Shown piece after piece: positions 1-8,386 of a stretch of 64,000 bases of DNA. The stretch is from an uncultured Opitutia bacterium (lineage in GTDB: Bacteria; Verrucomicrobiota; Verrucomicrobiia; Opitutales; Coraliomargaritaceae): positions 335,277-399,276 of the forward strand of contig CAKZOI010000022.1 of the NCBI GenBank assembly GCA_937136395.1, written 5' to 3'. The position numbers were made by a program, and so were the translations under genes. Position 1 is the first letter of the stretch. Each line of letters opens with the position of its first letter. The notes beneath the pieces are model-generated. The model saw only the letters and a program-made list of their open reading frames with translations, did not search any database and was not told the DNA's origin.

Positions 1-10
1 TAGATTCATT

Positions 11-94
11 TGTAGGGCTCGAGCTTGCTCGATGCCGACAACGCGAATAGGACTCGACCTGCGAACTGCGGCACTTTGCAAGCAAAGGCCCTAC
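11..94. repeat. Inverted-repeat element near left edge
   Basis: The octamer TGTAGGGC at 11-18 is mirrored by GCCCTACA at 87-94, enclosing GC-rich sequence that also contains GAGCTTGCTC. It lies in the 277-base stretch before the first gene, which otherwise shows only another palindromic repeat (118-206). No convincing coding region is visible. It looks like a dispersed intergenic palindrome; only this one copy is seen in the window. Confidence 0.4.
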
Positions 95-117
95 AACTCT
101 AGGCCCGAATCGCTTAA

Positions 118-206
118 GTTAGCGTCCCCGCGCGCCATACGTTTGAGCGGTTCATTTACAAGCAGTTCGATGTATGATGGCGTGGAGGGACCCGCGCCGC
201 TACCAT
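118..206. repeat. Dispersed palindromic repeat, family A (copy 1)
   Basis: GC-rich arms (GCGTCCCCGCGCGCC at about 122-136, and GGAGGGACCCGCGCCGCTACC ending near 205, given here in part) match, in inverse orientation, the other family A copies at 4.66, 18.74, 25.45 and 59.5 kb. Each copy carries a core like GTAGCGGCGTGCGTCCC and ends in a GCTACC arm. All copies are intergenic or touch a stop codon. Mobility cannot be judged from this window. Confidence 0.5.
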
Positions 207-277
207 TAAGGTTGCGACTTTAAATAGTATGTCTGCTTCTTGCGTTCCTGTGTTCCTTATTCACTTTATGTCTACAA

Positions 278-859
278 ATGAAAAATTGGGAAGCAGCCTA
301 CGAAGAGAATGACATTCCTTGGGACAAAGGAATGCCTGCGCCACCTTTACGGGAGTATTTGAGAATGCATTCGGTTCAAGGTTCAGTCTTGGTCCCTGGT
401 TGTGGGACTGGGCATGATGTCCGACTCTTAGCGGAGCAGGGGGCTTCGGTGATTGGTATAGACATCGCGCCGAGTGCGGTTCGTAGAGCGAATGCTTTTC
501 CAGTGAAAGCCAACGAGTGCTATGAAGTGAGTGACTTTTTGAACTTACCAAAAGCATGGCATGGTTACTTCGATTGGGTGCTTGAGCACACTTGCTTGTG
601 TGCTTTAGAGCCGTCTCAACGTCATGCGTATGCTGCTTCCGTGGCGAAGGCTTTAAAGCCAGGAGGTGCTTACCTCGCGATTTTTTACCGAGAAGTTGTC
701 GACTACGACGGCGACGGCCCGCCGCATCCGATCTCAACGGATCAGATCGAAGCACTGTTTGGCGAGGACTTCGAGCGAATGGATTCGTTTGTGCCAACAG
801 AGAGCTATCCGAGCCGTCCCATCGGGAGTGAGGAAGTGGTGCTGTTTCGGTGTAGGTGA
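278..859 (+). CDS. TPMT-family SAM-dependent methyltransferase
   Basis: A 193-residue protein with a class I SAM-binding fold. The glycine motif VLVPGCGTGHD lies at about residues 37-47, and an acidic residue for the ribose follows in IGIDIAP at about 59-65. The N-terminus (W4, PWDKGMPAPPL) is typical of the thiopurine S-methyltransferase-like family, which in bacteria methylates S, Se, Te or halide acceptors. The exact substrate cannot be told from sequence. It is a single gene with no operon partner; the next gene is convergent. The ATG start agrees with family length, but the upstream ribosome binding site is weak. Confidence 0.8.
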   Translation: MKNWEAAYEENDIPWDKGMPAPPLREYLRMHSVQGSVLVPGCGTGHDVRLLAEQGASVIGIDIAPSAVRRANAFPVKANECYEVSDFLNLPKAWHGYFDWVLEHTCLCALEPSQRHAYAASVAKALKPGGAYLAIFYREVVDYDGDGPPHPISTDQIEALFGEDFERMDSFVPTESYPSRPIGSEEVVLFRCR

Positions 860-980
860 AGCTGCAGCGTTTAAGCTGTCTGATGTATGGCGGTCAGAGA
901 CGACCGCTGCTACCTATTTAGTGAAAATTCGTGTTGTTGGGGGACAGATCACGCATTCGTTCATTGCACTGTGCTGTCGT

Positions 981-2792
981 TTAGGGACGTTCGCCTTTTT
1001 TCTGACTATCGCGGACTGGATCTATGTAGATAGAGACGTTTGCGGTGCTGTCGCCAAGGTGCTCTTTAGCTCGTTTAAGGGCTTTCGCGGTGGAAAGTGT
1101 TGGGTTACTTGGCTCGTAAACGAAGATGTTGCGTTCTTCGATGATCGAGTAGAGCCCAGAATTTTTGAGCACGCGTATAAGATCGTTTTTAACTTCGCTG
1201 AGGATGAGGTAGCGGCCCCGTTCACCCATATAGAGCAAGAGTTCTTCGAGCGCCATGACACCAGTGGCGTCCAAGTTGTAGGCGTTGCGCATCTTGAGCA
1301 CCACAATCTTGAGGTTCGGCTCTTCACAAATTCGGCGCATTTGATCTCGGAACAAGTCGGCGGCGCCAAAGAAGAGTTCGCCTTCTACGTGGACGATTGA
1401 AACTTCGGGCGATTCACGTTGCTCGGGCTTCTCCATTTCAGTGAGCTGACCATCATCGTTGAAGGCGTATTCGACCATTTCAGGCCGCGCAACTTTCTTA
1501 AGAAAGAGCACTATTGAAGTGCCGACCCCGACATAAATCGCTGTGTCAAGTGGCATGAAGAGACCGCTGATGAAGGTCGCTCCAAACACGGCAGCATCGG
1601 ACCGAGTCGACATTGTTACGACACGAATGGCGTGCTTATTAATCAGCGAGAGACCGATGGCTATGACGAGCACTGCCAAGGTGCACTGAGGTATGTAGCT
1701 AGTGAAAGGGCCGAGCACAAAGGCACCGATGAAAACGATGATGCCGCTGATATAGCTCGCTAGGACAGTCTTCCCGCCACTCGTGGCGCTCAGTGTAGAG
1801 CGGGTAAGTGAGCCTGAGGCGGGCATTCCCGAGAAGAATGCACAGCCAATATTTGCCATGCCGATGGAAAACATCGCTTGGTTGGTGTCGAGGCGTGAGC
1901 CTGTTTTGGCGGCGAGTGATTTACCGATAGAAATGCCTTCAAGTATGCAGAGTAGCGCTATGGCAAGTGCGGGGCTAACGAGTAGGCGGATGTCTTCGAC
2001 GGAAAATGAGGGAGCTTGAAAACTCCAGTCGGCTGCATTGATACCAGGCAGTAGAACGAGGTCGGATTTATGTTGAAATACAAGTTCAGTTAGCACTGAA
2101 ACGACGACCAGACAGATCGCCACGTTGGGCAGTTTCTTAAATTTTCGATCTAAAACAAAGAATAAGACCGCAGTGACAATGCTGACAGTCACCGTTTCCC
2201 ATACAACGGTGTCTATGGAGGCAGCCATGAGGCGCACGGCGTCGTAGAAAGTGGCCGCTTTACGTTCGAGAGTCAGTCCCAGTGCCTTAGGGACTTGATT
2301 AGTTATAATCAAGAGTGCGGCGGCTGTGATATAGCCGGTTATGACAGAGCGCGAAATATATTGGATGAGATTTGCGACCTTTAAATAGGCCCCTAAGCAA
2401 ATGAACAGTCCGACGAGCAGGATCAGTAGCGGCACCATGCTCAGCATTTCTGGACCTGCGATACCCAGCCCCGCAAAGGCTGACAGCAGCATGACAGAAG
2501 TGGCATTGGTGGGGCCGAGCGTGATGAGGCTGGTTTTGGCAAAAATCGGCGCGACCATCGCTGCGATCGCTGAGCCGTATATTCCGTATTGAATCGGCAG
2601 TCCAGCGATCAGGGCATAGGCCATGCCTTGCGGAAAGGCGAGGAGCGCTACATTGAGACCAGCGCGGACGTCGCCTTGAACATAGCTCTTTTGATAACCA
2701 GCAAGTGAGCTCCTGAGTGGAAAGAAATCCAGACAGTTATATTCCCTCGCTGCGGCGAAGGTTTGTTGTAGTTTTTGGAAGACTTGAGCCAC
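981..2792 (-). CDS. SulP-family anion transporter with C-terminal STAS domain
   Basis: A 603-residue inner-membrane protein. The N-terminal signature GLNVALLAFPQGMAYALIAG near residue 45 and the following 10-12 hydrophobic segments are typical of SulP/SLC26 carriers. A cytoplasmic STAS domain covers roughly residues 435-550. SulP proteins take up sulfate, bicarbonate or related anions; the sequence alone does not decide which. The start is a GTG at 2792. It sits 33 bases downstream of the HisN-like phosphatase on the same strand, so the two probably share a transcript, although no functional link is obvious. Confidence 0.88.
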   Translation of the reverse strand: MAQVFQKLQQTFAAAREYNCLDFFPLRSSLAGYQKSYVQGDVRAGLNVALLAFPQGMAYALIAGLPIQYGIYGSAIAAMVAPIFAKTSLITLGPTNATSVMLLSAFAGLGIAGPEMLSMVPLLILLVGLFICLGAYLKVANLIQYISRSVITGYITAAALLIITNQVPKALGLTLERKAATFYDAVRLMAASIDTVVWETVTVSIVTAVLFFVLDRKFKKLPNVAICLVVVSVLTELVFQHKSDLVLLPGINAADWSFQAPSFSVEDIRLLVSPALAIALLCILEGISIGKSLAAKTGSRLDTNQAMFSIGMANIGCAFFSGMPASGSLTRSTLSATSGGKTVLASYISGIIVFIGAFVLGPFTSYIPQCTLAVLVIAIGLSLINKHAIRVVTMSTRSDAAVFGATFISGLFMPLDTAIYVGVGTSIVLFLKKVARPEMVEYAFNDDGQLTEMEKPEQRESPEVSIVHVEGELFFGAADLFRDQMRRICEEPNLKIVVLKMRNAYNLDATGVMALEELLLYMGERGRYLILSEVKNDLIRVLKNSGLYSIIEERNIFVYEPSNPTLSTAKALKRAKEHLGDSTANVSIYIDPVRDSQKKGERP

Positions 2793-2825
2793 TTTACTAT
2801 TTAATGAATAGCCCTCTAGCGTGGA

Positions 2826-3611
2826 TTAACTTTGAGGGTAAAGAGTCGCCATGACTTCGTCATGGAGCGGTGCTTTTGCCGCGATAATCGTGCGTTCGTC
2901 AAACGAGTCGCCGCCGTTCCATCCAGTTACCTTGAAGCCAGCACCTTGGATGCATGGGATGATGGCCGCGCAGTCCCAGATTTCCATGAGTGGATCGCAC
3001 ATGATGTCGATAAAACCTGAGCAGAGAAGGATGTAGCCACCTGCATCGCCCCATGAGCGGTAGAGTGCTGTTTTGGGTGGCAAATCGCTCCATTGAGCGT
3101 TGTTTTGCCAGAGCGTTGGGCGAATGGGATCGGTGGTGCAAAGAGTCGCTTCGCTGAGCTTGCAGGGCTCGCGGCCGGTAACAACCTTACCGTTCAAAGT
3201 AGTGGTTTCGCAGTCGCCAATCACCATTTGCTTGAGCACTGGTTGATTGATCGCGCCGATGACTGGGCGGCCCTTGTGGAGTAGAGCGATGAGTGTGGCG
3301 AAGAGCGGCACACCCGAGATGAAGGATTTGGTGCCATCGACAGGATCGAGCACCCAAACGAAATCGGCATCTGTGTTTTCCTGGCCATATTCTTCACCGA
3401 TGATTCCGTGTTCCGGATAGCGCTCAGCGAGGATCTCACGGATGCGTTTTTCAGCATTGCGGTCGGCTAAGGTCACGGGTGTGGCATCGGACTTGCGTTC
3501 GATTTCTACATCCGGACCGTAGTGCGGCATGATTTCTTTTGCGGCCTCCTCACAGAGGTAAGCAATAAATTCAATAAATTCGTCTTTTTGAGCGCGTGTA
3601 AGTTCTGACAT
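2826..3611 (-). CDS. hisN: Inositol monophosphatase-superfamily phosphatase, HisN-like
   Basis: A 261-residue Mg-dependent phosphatase. The family metal-binding motifs are all present: GEEYG near residue 72, DPVDGTKSF near 87-95 and IWDCAA near 216. The DGTKSFISGVP segment is characteristic of the inositol-monophosphatase-like histidinol-phosphatases (HisN), which carry out the histidinol phosphate step of histidine synthesis. Inositol phosphatase or 3'-phosphoadenosine phosphatase activity is an alternative. It is first in a probable two-gene unit with the SulP transporter. No other histidine genes are in the window, so the symbol is tentative. Confidence 0.75.
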   Translation of the reverse strand: MSELTRAQKDEFIEFIAYLCEEAAKEIMPHYGPDVEIERKSDATPVTLADRNAEKRIREILAERYPEHGIIGEEYGQENTDADFVWVLDPVDGTKSFISGVPLFATLIALLHKGRPVIGAINQPVLKQMVIGDCETTTLNGKVVTGREPCKLSEATLCTTDPIRPTLWQNNAQWSDLPPKTALYRSWGDAGGYILLCSGFIDIMCDPLMEIWDCAAIIPCIQGAGFKVTGWNGGDSFDERTIIAAKAPLHDEVMATLYPQS

Positions 3612-3987
3612 GACTGCAGCTGTTGTTTGTAAAACATAAAATGTGGGCAGTGATTTCTATAGAGGCAACCGCATAGTTGAGAAAGGAGTGGTTAGTTGGG
3701 GAAGGAGAGGGTAGTGCTTCGAGATTGCGACTGAGATCTTATAGGGCTGGAAGTTTAACCGCAGGGACGCCGAGAGCGCATAGGATAGTGGAGGAAGGGT
3801 AAGGGATGGAGGATATTGGGCTTATGGTTGGCTTTGTTGCTTTGCGGATATTTATATTTAATCGAGACGCTAAAATAATTAGGTAAGTCAGTCGACGCGG
3901 ACGCGACGGAGGGCGTCCCTCCATTAAAATTCAAAATTTGACGTTCGATGTTGAACCTTGGACATTAAATGGCACATAGTGCGCTCC
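3612..3987. other. Intergenic region between divergent genes, with repeat debris
   Basis: These 376 bases separate the leftward phosphatase gene from the rightward exonuclease gene, so promoters for both should lie here. No clear coding region is seen. At 3926-3966 there is a run of degenerate words of the type GACGTTCGATGTT, a pattern that recurs at 53.0 and 60.9-61.1 kb. The GC-rich stretch at 3890-3922 resembles an arm of a palindromic repeat. Confidence 0.5.
3926..3966. repeat. Low-complexity intergenic repeat (GACGTTCGATGTT type)
   Basis: Alternating words such as GACGTTCGATGTTGAACC and TTGGACATT. Near-identical word patterns occur at 53026-53056, 60937-60979 and 61053-61082, always between genes. 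An ATG inside this run at 3958 is in frame with the exonuclease gene but is unlikely to be the real start. Confidence 0.5.
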
Positions 3988-4647
3988 ATGTTTTCGACGC
4001 CGATACATGTGATTGATTTTGAGGGGAGCCGCCAAAGTGGGGTGGTGGAATATGGCGTCGTGACTTTGCATGGTACACAGGTCGAGGCGACGTATTCACG
4101 ACTGTGTGCACCGGCCGGAACCATTTCAGATCGAGATCGTCTGCAGCATGGTATTTCGGAGGAAGTGGCTTCGAAAGAGCCGCTGTTTGAAACGGATTGG
4201 AAACTGTTTGCAGATCTACGAGAGTCGGGGCCTTTCTGTGCGCATAATGTGGCTGTTGAAGATGGCCTGCTGCGCTCGGTCTGGTCGTATCCGCGAAGTT
4301 CGCCTGATTTTTCGGAGGGGGATGTATTGACGGCAAGCTGGGGGCCATGGGTGGATACCTTGCAATTGTATCGCCGGATTTACCCACAGCTGGAGAGTCA
4401 TAAGTTGGGCGATTTGATCGCCTTGTTCGACCTTGGCAGTGAGTTGGAAGCACAGGCGGCTTTGTATTGCCCGGAAAAACGTGCGCGCTATCACTGCGCT
4501 TTGTTTGATGCCTTGGCTTCGGCTTTGTTGTTGCGGCGTTTATATGCCGAACCTGAGCTGAGTGAGCTGACGCTGCGATGGTTGATTGTGAATAGCGCGT
4601 CGTCGACTGCGTCGCGTGATGGATTGGAACAGCAGGATTTATTTTGA
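3988..4647 (+). CDS. DEDD-type 3'-5' exonuclease (DnaQ-like)
   Basis: A 219-residue protein with the exonuclease motifs of the DnaQ/RNase T superfamily. Motif I DFEG is near residue 8, the FCAHN segment (motif II region) near 77-81, and H/D residues near the C-terminus (YHCALFDALAS) match motif III. It probably trims single-stranded DNA or RNA 3' ends; whether it proofreads a polymerase or acts in repair is not visible. The ATG at 3988 is preferred, because the upstream ATG at 3958 lies in an intergenic repeat. fmt follows 99 bases later, beyond a palindromic repeat. Confidence 0.75.
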   Translation: MFSTPIHVIDFEGSRQSGVVEYGVVTLHGTQVEATYSRLCAPAGTISDRDRLQHGISEEVASKEPLFETDWKLFADLRESGPFCAHNVAVEDGLLRSVWSYPRSSPDFSEGDVLTASWGPWVDTLQLYRRIYPQLESHKLGDLIALFDLGSELEAQAALYCPEKRARYHCALFDALASALLLRRLYAEPELSELTLRWLIVNSASSTASRDGLEQQDLF

Positions 4648-4657
4648 AGATTTTTAA

Positions 4658-4737
4658 GGTAGCGGCGCACGTCTCGGTGCGCCATTTCTGGAGAGGCCTA
4701 CCTGATATGTGGCGCGCAGGGACACGCGTCGCTACCT
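4658..4737. repeat. Dispersed palindromic repeat, family A (copy 2)
   Basis: Left arm GGTAGCGGCGCACGTCTCGG and right arm GGGACACGCGTCGCTACC form an imperfect inverted repeat of about 80 bases. It fills most of the gap between the exonuclease gene and fmt. If transcribed, it would fold into a long hairpin between the two genes. Confidence 0.65.
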
Positions 4738-4746
4738 GAATTAAAT

Positions 4747-5718
4747 ATGAGTGAGTTACCTAAAGTTGTTTTCTTCGGATCGGATGCGATCTGTTTGCCA
4801 GTGCTGAATTTTCTAGTAGGAGCAGGCGCGGCTCAGTGTGAGTTGTGTGCGGTCGTTTCGCAGCCGGACCGTCGTCAGGGGCGTGGTAAGAAGCTGCAGC
4901 CGAATCCAGTTGCGGCATGGGCTGCAGCGCAGGGGATCACTCTGTTGCAACCAGAGAAGCCTGATTCTGAGTTGGTGGAATGGATTGAATCACGTGCTGT
5001 CGCGGTGGCGATGGTGATGGCGTATGGACACTTTTTACCCAAGCGTTTACGTGAAGCGCCGATTCATGGGATGGTCAATTTTCATGGATCGATATTGCCA
5101 AAGTATCGAGGAGCCTCGCCTGTGGAGACTGCGATTGCCATGGGCGAATTAGAGACGGGTGTGTGCCTCATGCAGGTGGTTAAAGAAATGGATGCGGGAG
5201 CAGTTGCCGATGTCGAGGTAGTGCGTATTGAATCTTCGGATACGGGGCCGAGTGTGCGTGCGAAGGTTGGCGAAGCGGTGGTGCCTTTGATTGAGCGTTG
5301 TCTTGAGGCGACTTTGACAGGCACTTTGGATTTTAAGCCACAGGATGTGGCAGCGGTGACGCATTGCCGCAAGTTGAGTAAAGACGATGGGGCTTTAGAT
5401 TTTCGCTTACCTGCGCAAAGTATTTACGATCGCCTGCGTGCCTTCACGCCATGGCCGGGGGGCTATTTTGACCACGTCGATACTCGAATTAAAGTCGGGG
5501 AAGCTTCTGTGGACTTGGATGCGGTGGCCTTATTGCCTGGGACGGTGATTGCCGTTGGTGATACTTTATCGGTAGCGACTGCCGCAGGCGCGATCTGCTT
5601 TCATGAATTACAGCGTCCTGGTGGGCGAATGTTACCGGTGCCCGATTTTGTGCGTGGCTATCCGATTGCAGTTGGCGAGGTGCTGCCGAGTGTTTCAAGT
5701 CCACCGTTGGTAGATTAA
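4747..5718 (+). CDS. fmt: Methionyl-tRNA formyltransferase
   Basis: A 323-residue enzyme that formylates the amino group of initiator Met-tRNA using 10-formyl-tetrahydrofolate. The N-terminal formyltransferase domain shows VVFFGSDAICLPVL at the start and the catalytic NFHGSILPKYRGASP segment near residues 109-123, where the H of HGS and a later D are the family's catalytic residues. The C-terminal OB-like domain (from about 210) carries the RAFTPWPGGYF motif. The length is normal. Its last codons overlap by 4 bases with a convergent small gene. No def gene is next to it, unlike in many bacteria. Confidence 0.95.
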   Translation: MSELPKVVFFGSDAICLPVLNFLVGAGAAQCELCAVVSQPDRRQGRGKKLQPNPVAAWAAAQGITLLQPEKPDSELVEWIESRAVAVAMVMAYGHFLPKRLREAPIHGMVNFHGSILPKYRGASPVETAIAMGELETGVCLMQVVKEMDAGAVADVEVVRIESSDTGPSVRAKVGEAVVPLIERCLEATLTGTLDFKPQDVAAVTHCRKLSKDDGALDFRLPAQSIYDRLRAFTPWPGGYFDHVDTRIKVGEASVDLDAVALLPGTVIAVGDTLSVATAAGAICFHELQRPGGRMLPVPDFVRGYPIAVGEVLPSVSSPPLVD

Positions 5719-6062
5719 TCCAATAGGTAGGGAAGCCCGAACAGTAGAAATAGGAAGCCGCCAACCCCAAGGATGAATAAGGCGAGACAACCGATTTTTG
5801 CTTTAAAGACATCGTTATGCAGTGGAGGAGCCATTCTTTCTAGCTCGACGTCAATGTGTGCCGTTTCTGAACTTGATTCAGGTGGGGCTTCGCCGCTGTT
5901 CTTTGTTTCAGGAGTTAATGGCTCCGTATCCTGGGGCTCATTGCTCTGCGGGGCTTCGGTGCTTGTGCGGTTATCTGCTTGAGCGAGCTGACGGTCGATC
6001 CAGTCCAAATGCTGTTGGATCAGATCGCGTTGTTTTCGTAGCTCTTCGAGTCGTTTATCCAT
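5715..6062 (-). CDS. Small membrane protein with N-terminal coiled coil
   Basis: An unrecognised 115-residue protein. Residues 1-30 are heptad-like and charged (DKRLEELRKQRDLIQQHLDW), followed by an acidic Pro/Glu/Ser-rich linker to about residue 85. The C-terminus holds one hydrophobic hairpin or membrane segment (IGCLALFILGVGGFLFLLFG). It lies downstream of rpmA on the same strand but is separated by a strong hairpin terminator at 6065-6100. It could be read by leak-through or from its own promoter inside the hairpin region. No function is proposed. Confidence 0.6.
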   Translation of the reverse strand: MDKRLEELRKQRDLIQQHLDWIDRQLAQADNRTSTEAPQSNEPQDTEPLTPETKNSGEAPPESSSETAHIDVELERMAPPLHNDVFKAKIGCLALFILGVGGFLFLLFGLPYLLD

Positions 6063-6064
6063 AA

Positions 6065-6100
6065 AAAAATCCCGCTCCTATTAGGAGGCGGGATTTTGAA
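6065..6100 (-). terminator. Bidirectional rho-independent terminator after rplU-rpmA
   Basis: The stem AATCCCGC/GCGGGATT with a short loop is flanked by T-rich tracts on both sides. It lies 24 bases past the rpmA stop on the minus strand and is the expected end of the ribosomal protein operon. Confidence 0.85.
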
Positions 6101-6123
6101 AGTTTTGTCGATTTAAAATCGTC

Positions 6124-6378
6124 TTACGCTTCTACGAGCTCGACGACGTTGATTTTACGGTGTGCTTTGTCGAAAGCGACGTTACCGTCTTTAAGTGCGA
6201 ACAGAGTATGGTCGCGACCCATGCCTACGTTGGCGCCTGGGTGGTAACGTGTGCCGCGTTGGCGCATGATGATGTTACCAGCAACGACAGACTCGCCGCC
6301 GAATTTTTTAACACCGAGACGCTTTGACTGGCTATCGCGTCCGTTGCGTGAAGTTCCTTGTCCTTTTTTATGTGACAT
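6124..6378 (-). CDS. rpmA: 50S ribosomal protein L27
   Basis: An 84-residue L27 with the family start [15 protein letters not shown] and the [20 protein letters not shown] core. L27 lies at the peptidyl-transferase centre, where its N-terminal tail contacts tRNA. There is no Firmicute-type cleavable N-terminal extension. It is 25 bases downstream of rplU, the usual L21-L27 operon order, and is followed by a terminator. Confidence 0.97.
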   Translation of the reverse strand: MSHKKGQGTSRNGRDSQSKRLGVKKFGGESVVAGNIIMRQRGTRYHPGANVGMGRDHTLFALKDGNVAFDKAHRKINVVELVEA

Positions 6379-6403
6379 AGCTTAAGTTCTCCTTGGTTGG
6401 CGA

Positions 6404-6718
6404 TTAGCCGTTGATAGATTCGATTTTGATCACAGAAAGGTGCTGACGGTGACCGCGGCGGCGCTTGTAACCTTGACGGCGCTTTTTCTTAAAAACGATG
6501 ACTTTCTTGTCTTTCTTGTTTTCGAGAATCGTTGCTTTAACGGAAGCACCCTCAACGAGTGGTGAACCGAAGCGTGCATCCGCACCTTCACCGATCATGA
6601 GGACTTCATTGATGTCTATAGTGTCGCCCTTCTCCGTGCCTGGAAAAGAGTTTAGCTTGAGAACATCGCCTTCAGTTACAGTAAATTGGCGGCCTTGTGT
6701 TTTGATAGTGGCTTTCAT
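6404..6718 (-). CDS. rplU: 50S ribosomal protein L21
   Basis: A 104-residue L21. The [14 protein letters not shown] start and the basic [16 protein letters not shown]-terminal part are typical. The ATG at 6718 is chosen because the longer reading from 6760 adds 14 residues not found in L21. It is the first gene of the rplU-rpmA operon. Its promoter must lie in 6719-6883, the gap to the divergent pxpB gene, but no clear -35/-10 pair was found there. Confidence 0.95.
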   Translation of the reverse strand: MKATIKTQGRQFTVTEGDVLKLNSFPGTEKGDTIDINEVLMIGEGADARFGSPLVEGASVKATILENKKDKKVIVFKKKRRQGYKRRRGHRQHLSVIKIESING

Positions 6719-6883
6719 GGGAAAAGTGGGAGAGCAAATAGGTATGGGCTGTGAAATCAAGAAGTATTTAGCATATTTTCGGACTTATTGCATTTTACTG
6801 AGCATGGATCGAGTTAATAGACGCCCAAATCGAAGGCATTGCTTATTTGACGGGTATTGGCAGAGTCGTTGTTTTCATTGTAA

Positions 6884-7525
6884 ATGGATTTTCATCTACA
6901 GTCCTATGGCGAGCGCGCTGTGTTTATTCAAAAATTGAGTGGTAGGCGGCAGTCTTGTGTGTTGAATGCGCTGAAAGTCTCTCCGCCTCATGGGTTTGTG
7001 GAATATGTTGTCGGTTACTCAAACGTCTTGGTGATCCTAGATGGCGTGCTGTCTGCGAAGCGTTTTCCTGAGTGGTTGTCTGCTATTCCGGAGGTGAACC
7101 AAGCGGATTTATTGCCCACACGATTGCTGGAGATACCGGTGAAATACTCGGGTGCTGACCTAGCTGCCGTCGCGAAAATGGCGCAACTCTCTATAGATGA
7201 GGTGGTGGCGATTCACTCCGGAGCAGATTATCGGGTGCGCATGATGGGTTTTGCGCCTGGTTTTCCGTATTTGGACGGGCTGGATTCACGCTTGCACTTC
7301 GAACGTCGGGCATCGCCTCGTAATCACATTGTGCCTGGCTCCGTGGCAATTGGTGGCAGGCATGCGGGGATCTATTCAGTTGCTAGCCCGGGGGGCTGGC
7401 ATATTCTTGGGCACAGCGAGCATCCTTTATTTCAGCCAGAAATGGCGAAGGGAGCTGCTCCTGATGAAAACGCAGTATTTGCGCTGGCGCCCGGGGATCG
7501 GGTCAAATTTGTGGCCATCAATTAA
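6884..7525 (+). CDS. pxpB: 5-oxoprolinase subunit B (KipI-like)
   Basis: A 213-residue protein of the allophanate-hydrolase subunit 1/KipI family. The MMGFAPGFPYLDGLD segment near residues 117-131 and the later IGGRHAGIYSVASPGGWHILG segment are diagnostic. With PxpC and PxpA it forms the ATP-dependent prokaryotic 5-oxoprolinase that opens pyroglutamate to glutamate. It is the first gene of a tight pxpB-pxpC-pxpA operon; pxpC follows after 3 bases. No linked transporter is present. Confidence 0.92.
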   Translation: MDFHLQSYGERAVFIQKLSGRRQSCVLNALKVSPPHGFVEYVVGYSNVLVILDGVLSAKRFPEWLSAIPEVNQADLLPTRLLEIPVKYSGADLAAVAKMAQLSIDEVVAIHSGADYRVRMMGFAPGFPYLDGLDSRLHFERRASPRNHIVPGSVAIGGRHAGIYSVASPGGWHILGHSEHPLFQPEMAKGAAPDENAVFALAPGDRVKFVAIN

Positions 7526-7528
7526 GTT

Positions 7529-8386
7529 ATGCGTCCCTTATTGGAAATCATATCAAAAGGAGTCGGGCTTTCTATCCAAGATGGTGGCCGAGCTGGCTGG
7601 CGCCGTTTTGGCGTGCCTGTTGGTGGCGCGATGGATCGACATTCGATGGCTGTGGCGAATGGTCTACTCGGGAATCGAGAAGATGCGCCCGTTTTAGAGC
7701 TTTGTCGGCAAGGAGCGAAAGTGCTTATTTTACAAGATACATGGCTAGCGCTGGCGGGTGCTGATTTAGGCTGTGCGCTCAAGCCATGGCGAGCGAGTCA
7801 TGTGCGGGCGGGCACACTTCTAGATTTTTCAGGCAGGCAAGCAGGCTTATTTGCCTATTTGGCGCTTCCAGGGGGGATTCAGGCAGATCAGTGGTTTGGC
7901 AGTGCTTCGGCAGATCCACGTAATGGGCTTGGAGTCGTTCTTGAAAAGGGGGTGCGGTTATTGGCAAACCAACGCGCGGTATCGTTCTCGGATGATCGGA
8001 TCGCTGGGCGCATTGCAATTCCCGACGAGCGACGTGTCTTTGAGGGCTTGGTTCAGTTGCCTTTGTTCAGGGGGCCACAGTTTGCCGCCTTTTCGGAGGT
8101 CGCGCAAAACACTTTGGTTGAGAGCGAATGGACGGTGTCCGAGCGCTCTGATCGCACAGGCTTTCGTTTGGAGGGGCGTGAGTTGGAGGTGCCGGCTTCT
8201 ATCGCCAGCGAACCAGTTTTGCCAGGTAGTTTTCAAGTTACAGGCAGTGGGCAGCCGATTGTCACTATGGTGGATGGGCCGACGGTGGGTGGTTATGCAA
8301 AGCTAGCCATTTTGCCAGAGGCGGCACGCGATAGACTTGCGCAATGTGTGCCAGGCACGCAGATTTCATTTCGATGGCTCGACTAA
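7529..8386 (+). CDS. pxpC: 5-oxoprolinase subunit C (KipA-like)
   Basis: A 285-residue protein of the biotin-dependent carboxyltransferase/KipA family (allophanate-hydrolase subunit 2). The start GLSIQDGGRAGWRRFGVPVG near residues 12-31 and the later RSDRTGFRLEG segment are characteristic. It pairs with PxpB to phosphorylate 5-oxoproline for PxpA. It follows pxpB by 3 bases and overlaps pxpA by 13 bases, which suggests coupled translation. Its length is near the short end for the family. Confidence 0.92.
   Translation: MRPLLEIISKGVGLSIQDGGRAGWRRFGVPVGGAMDRHSMAVANGLLGNREDAPVLELCRQGAKVLILQDTWLALAGADLGCALKPWRASHVRAGTLLDFSGRQAGLFAYLALPGGIQADQWFGSASADPRNGLGVVLEKGVRLLANQRAVSFSDDRIAGRIAIPDERRVFEGLVQLPLFRGPQFAAFSEVAQNTLVESEWTVSERSDRTGFRLEGRELEVPASIASEPVLPGSFQVTGSGQPIVTMVDGPTVGGYAKLAILPEAARDRLAQCVPGTQISFRWLD

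Noticed and set aside
666..1400. A 244-codon plus-strand frame over the SulP gene, and similar long antisense frames (for example 31188-32105 and 62675-63268)
   Set aside because: They lie opposite strong, recognised genes, show no domain motifs, and have the composition expected from the antisense of GC-biased codons.
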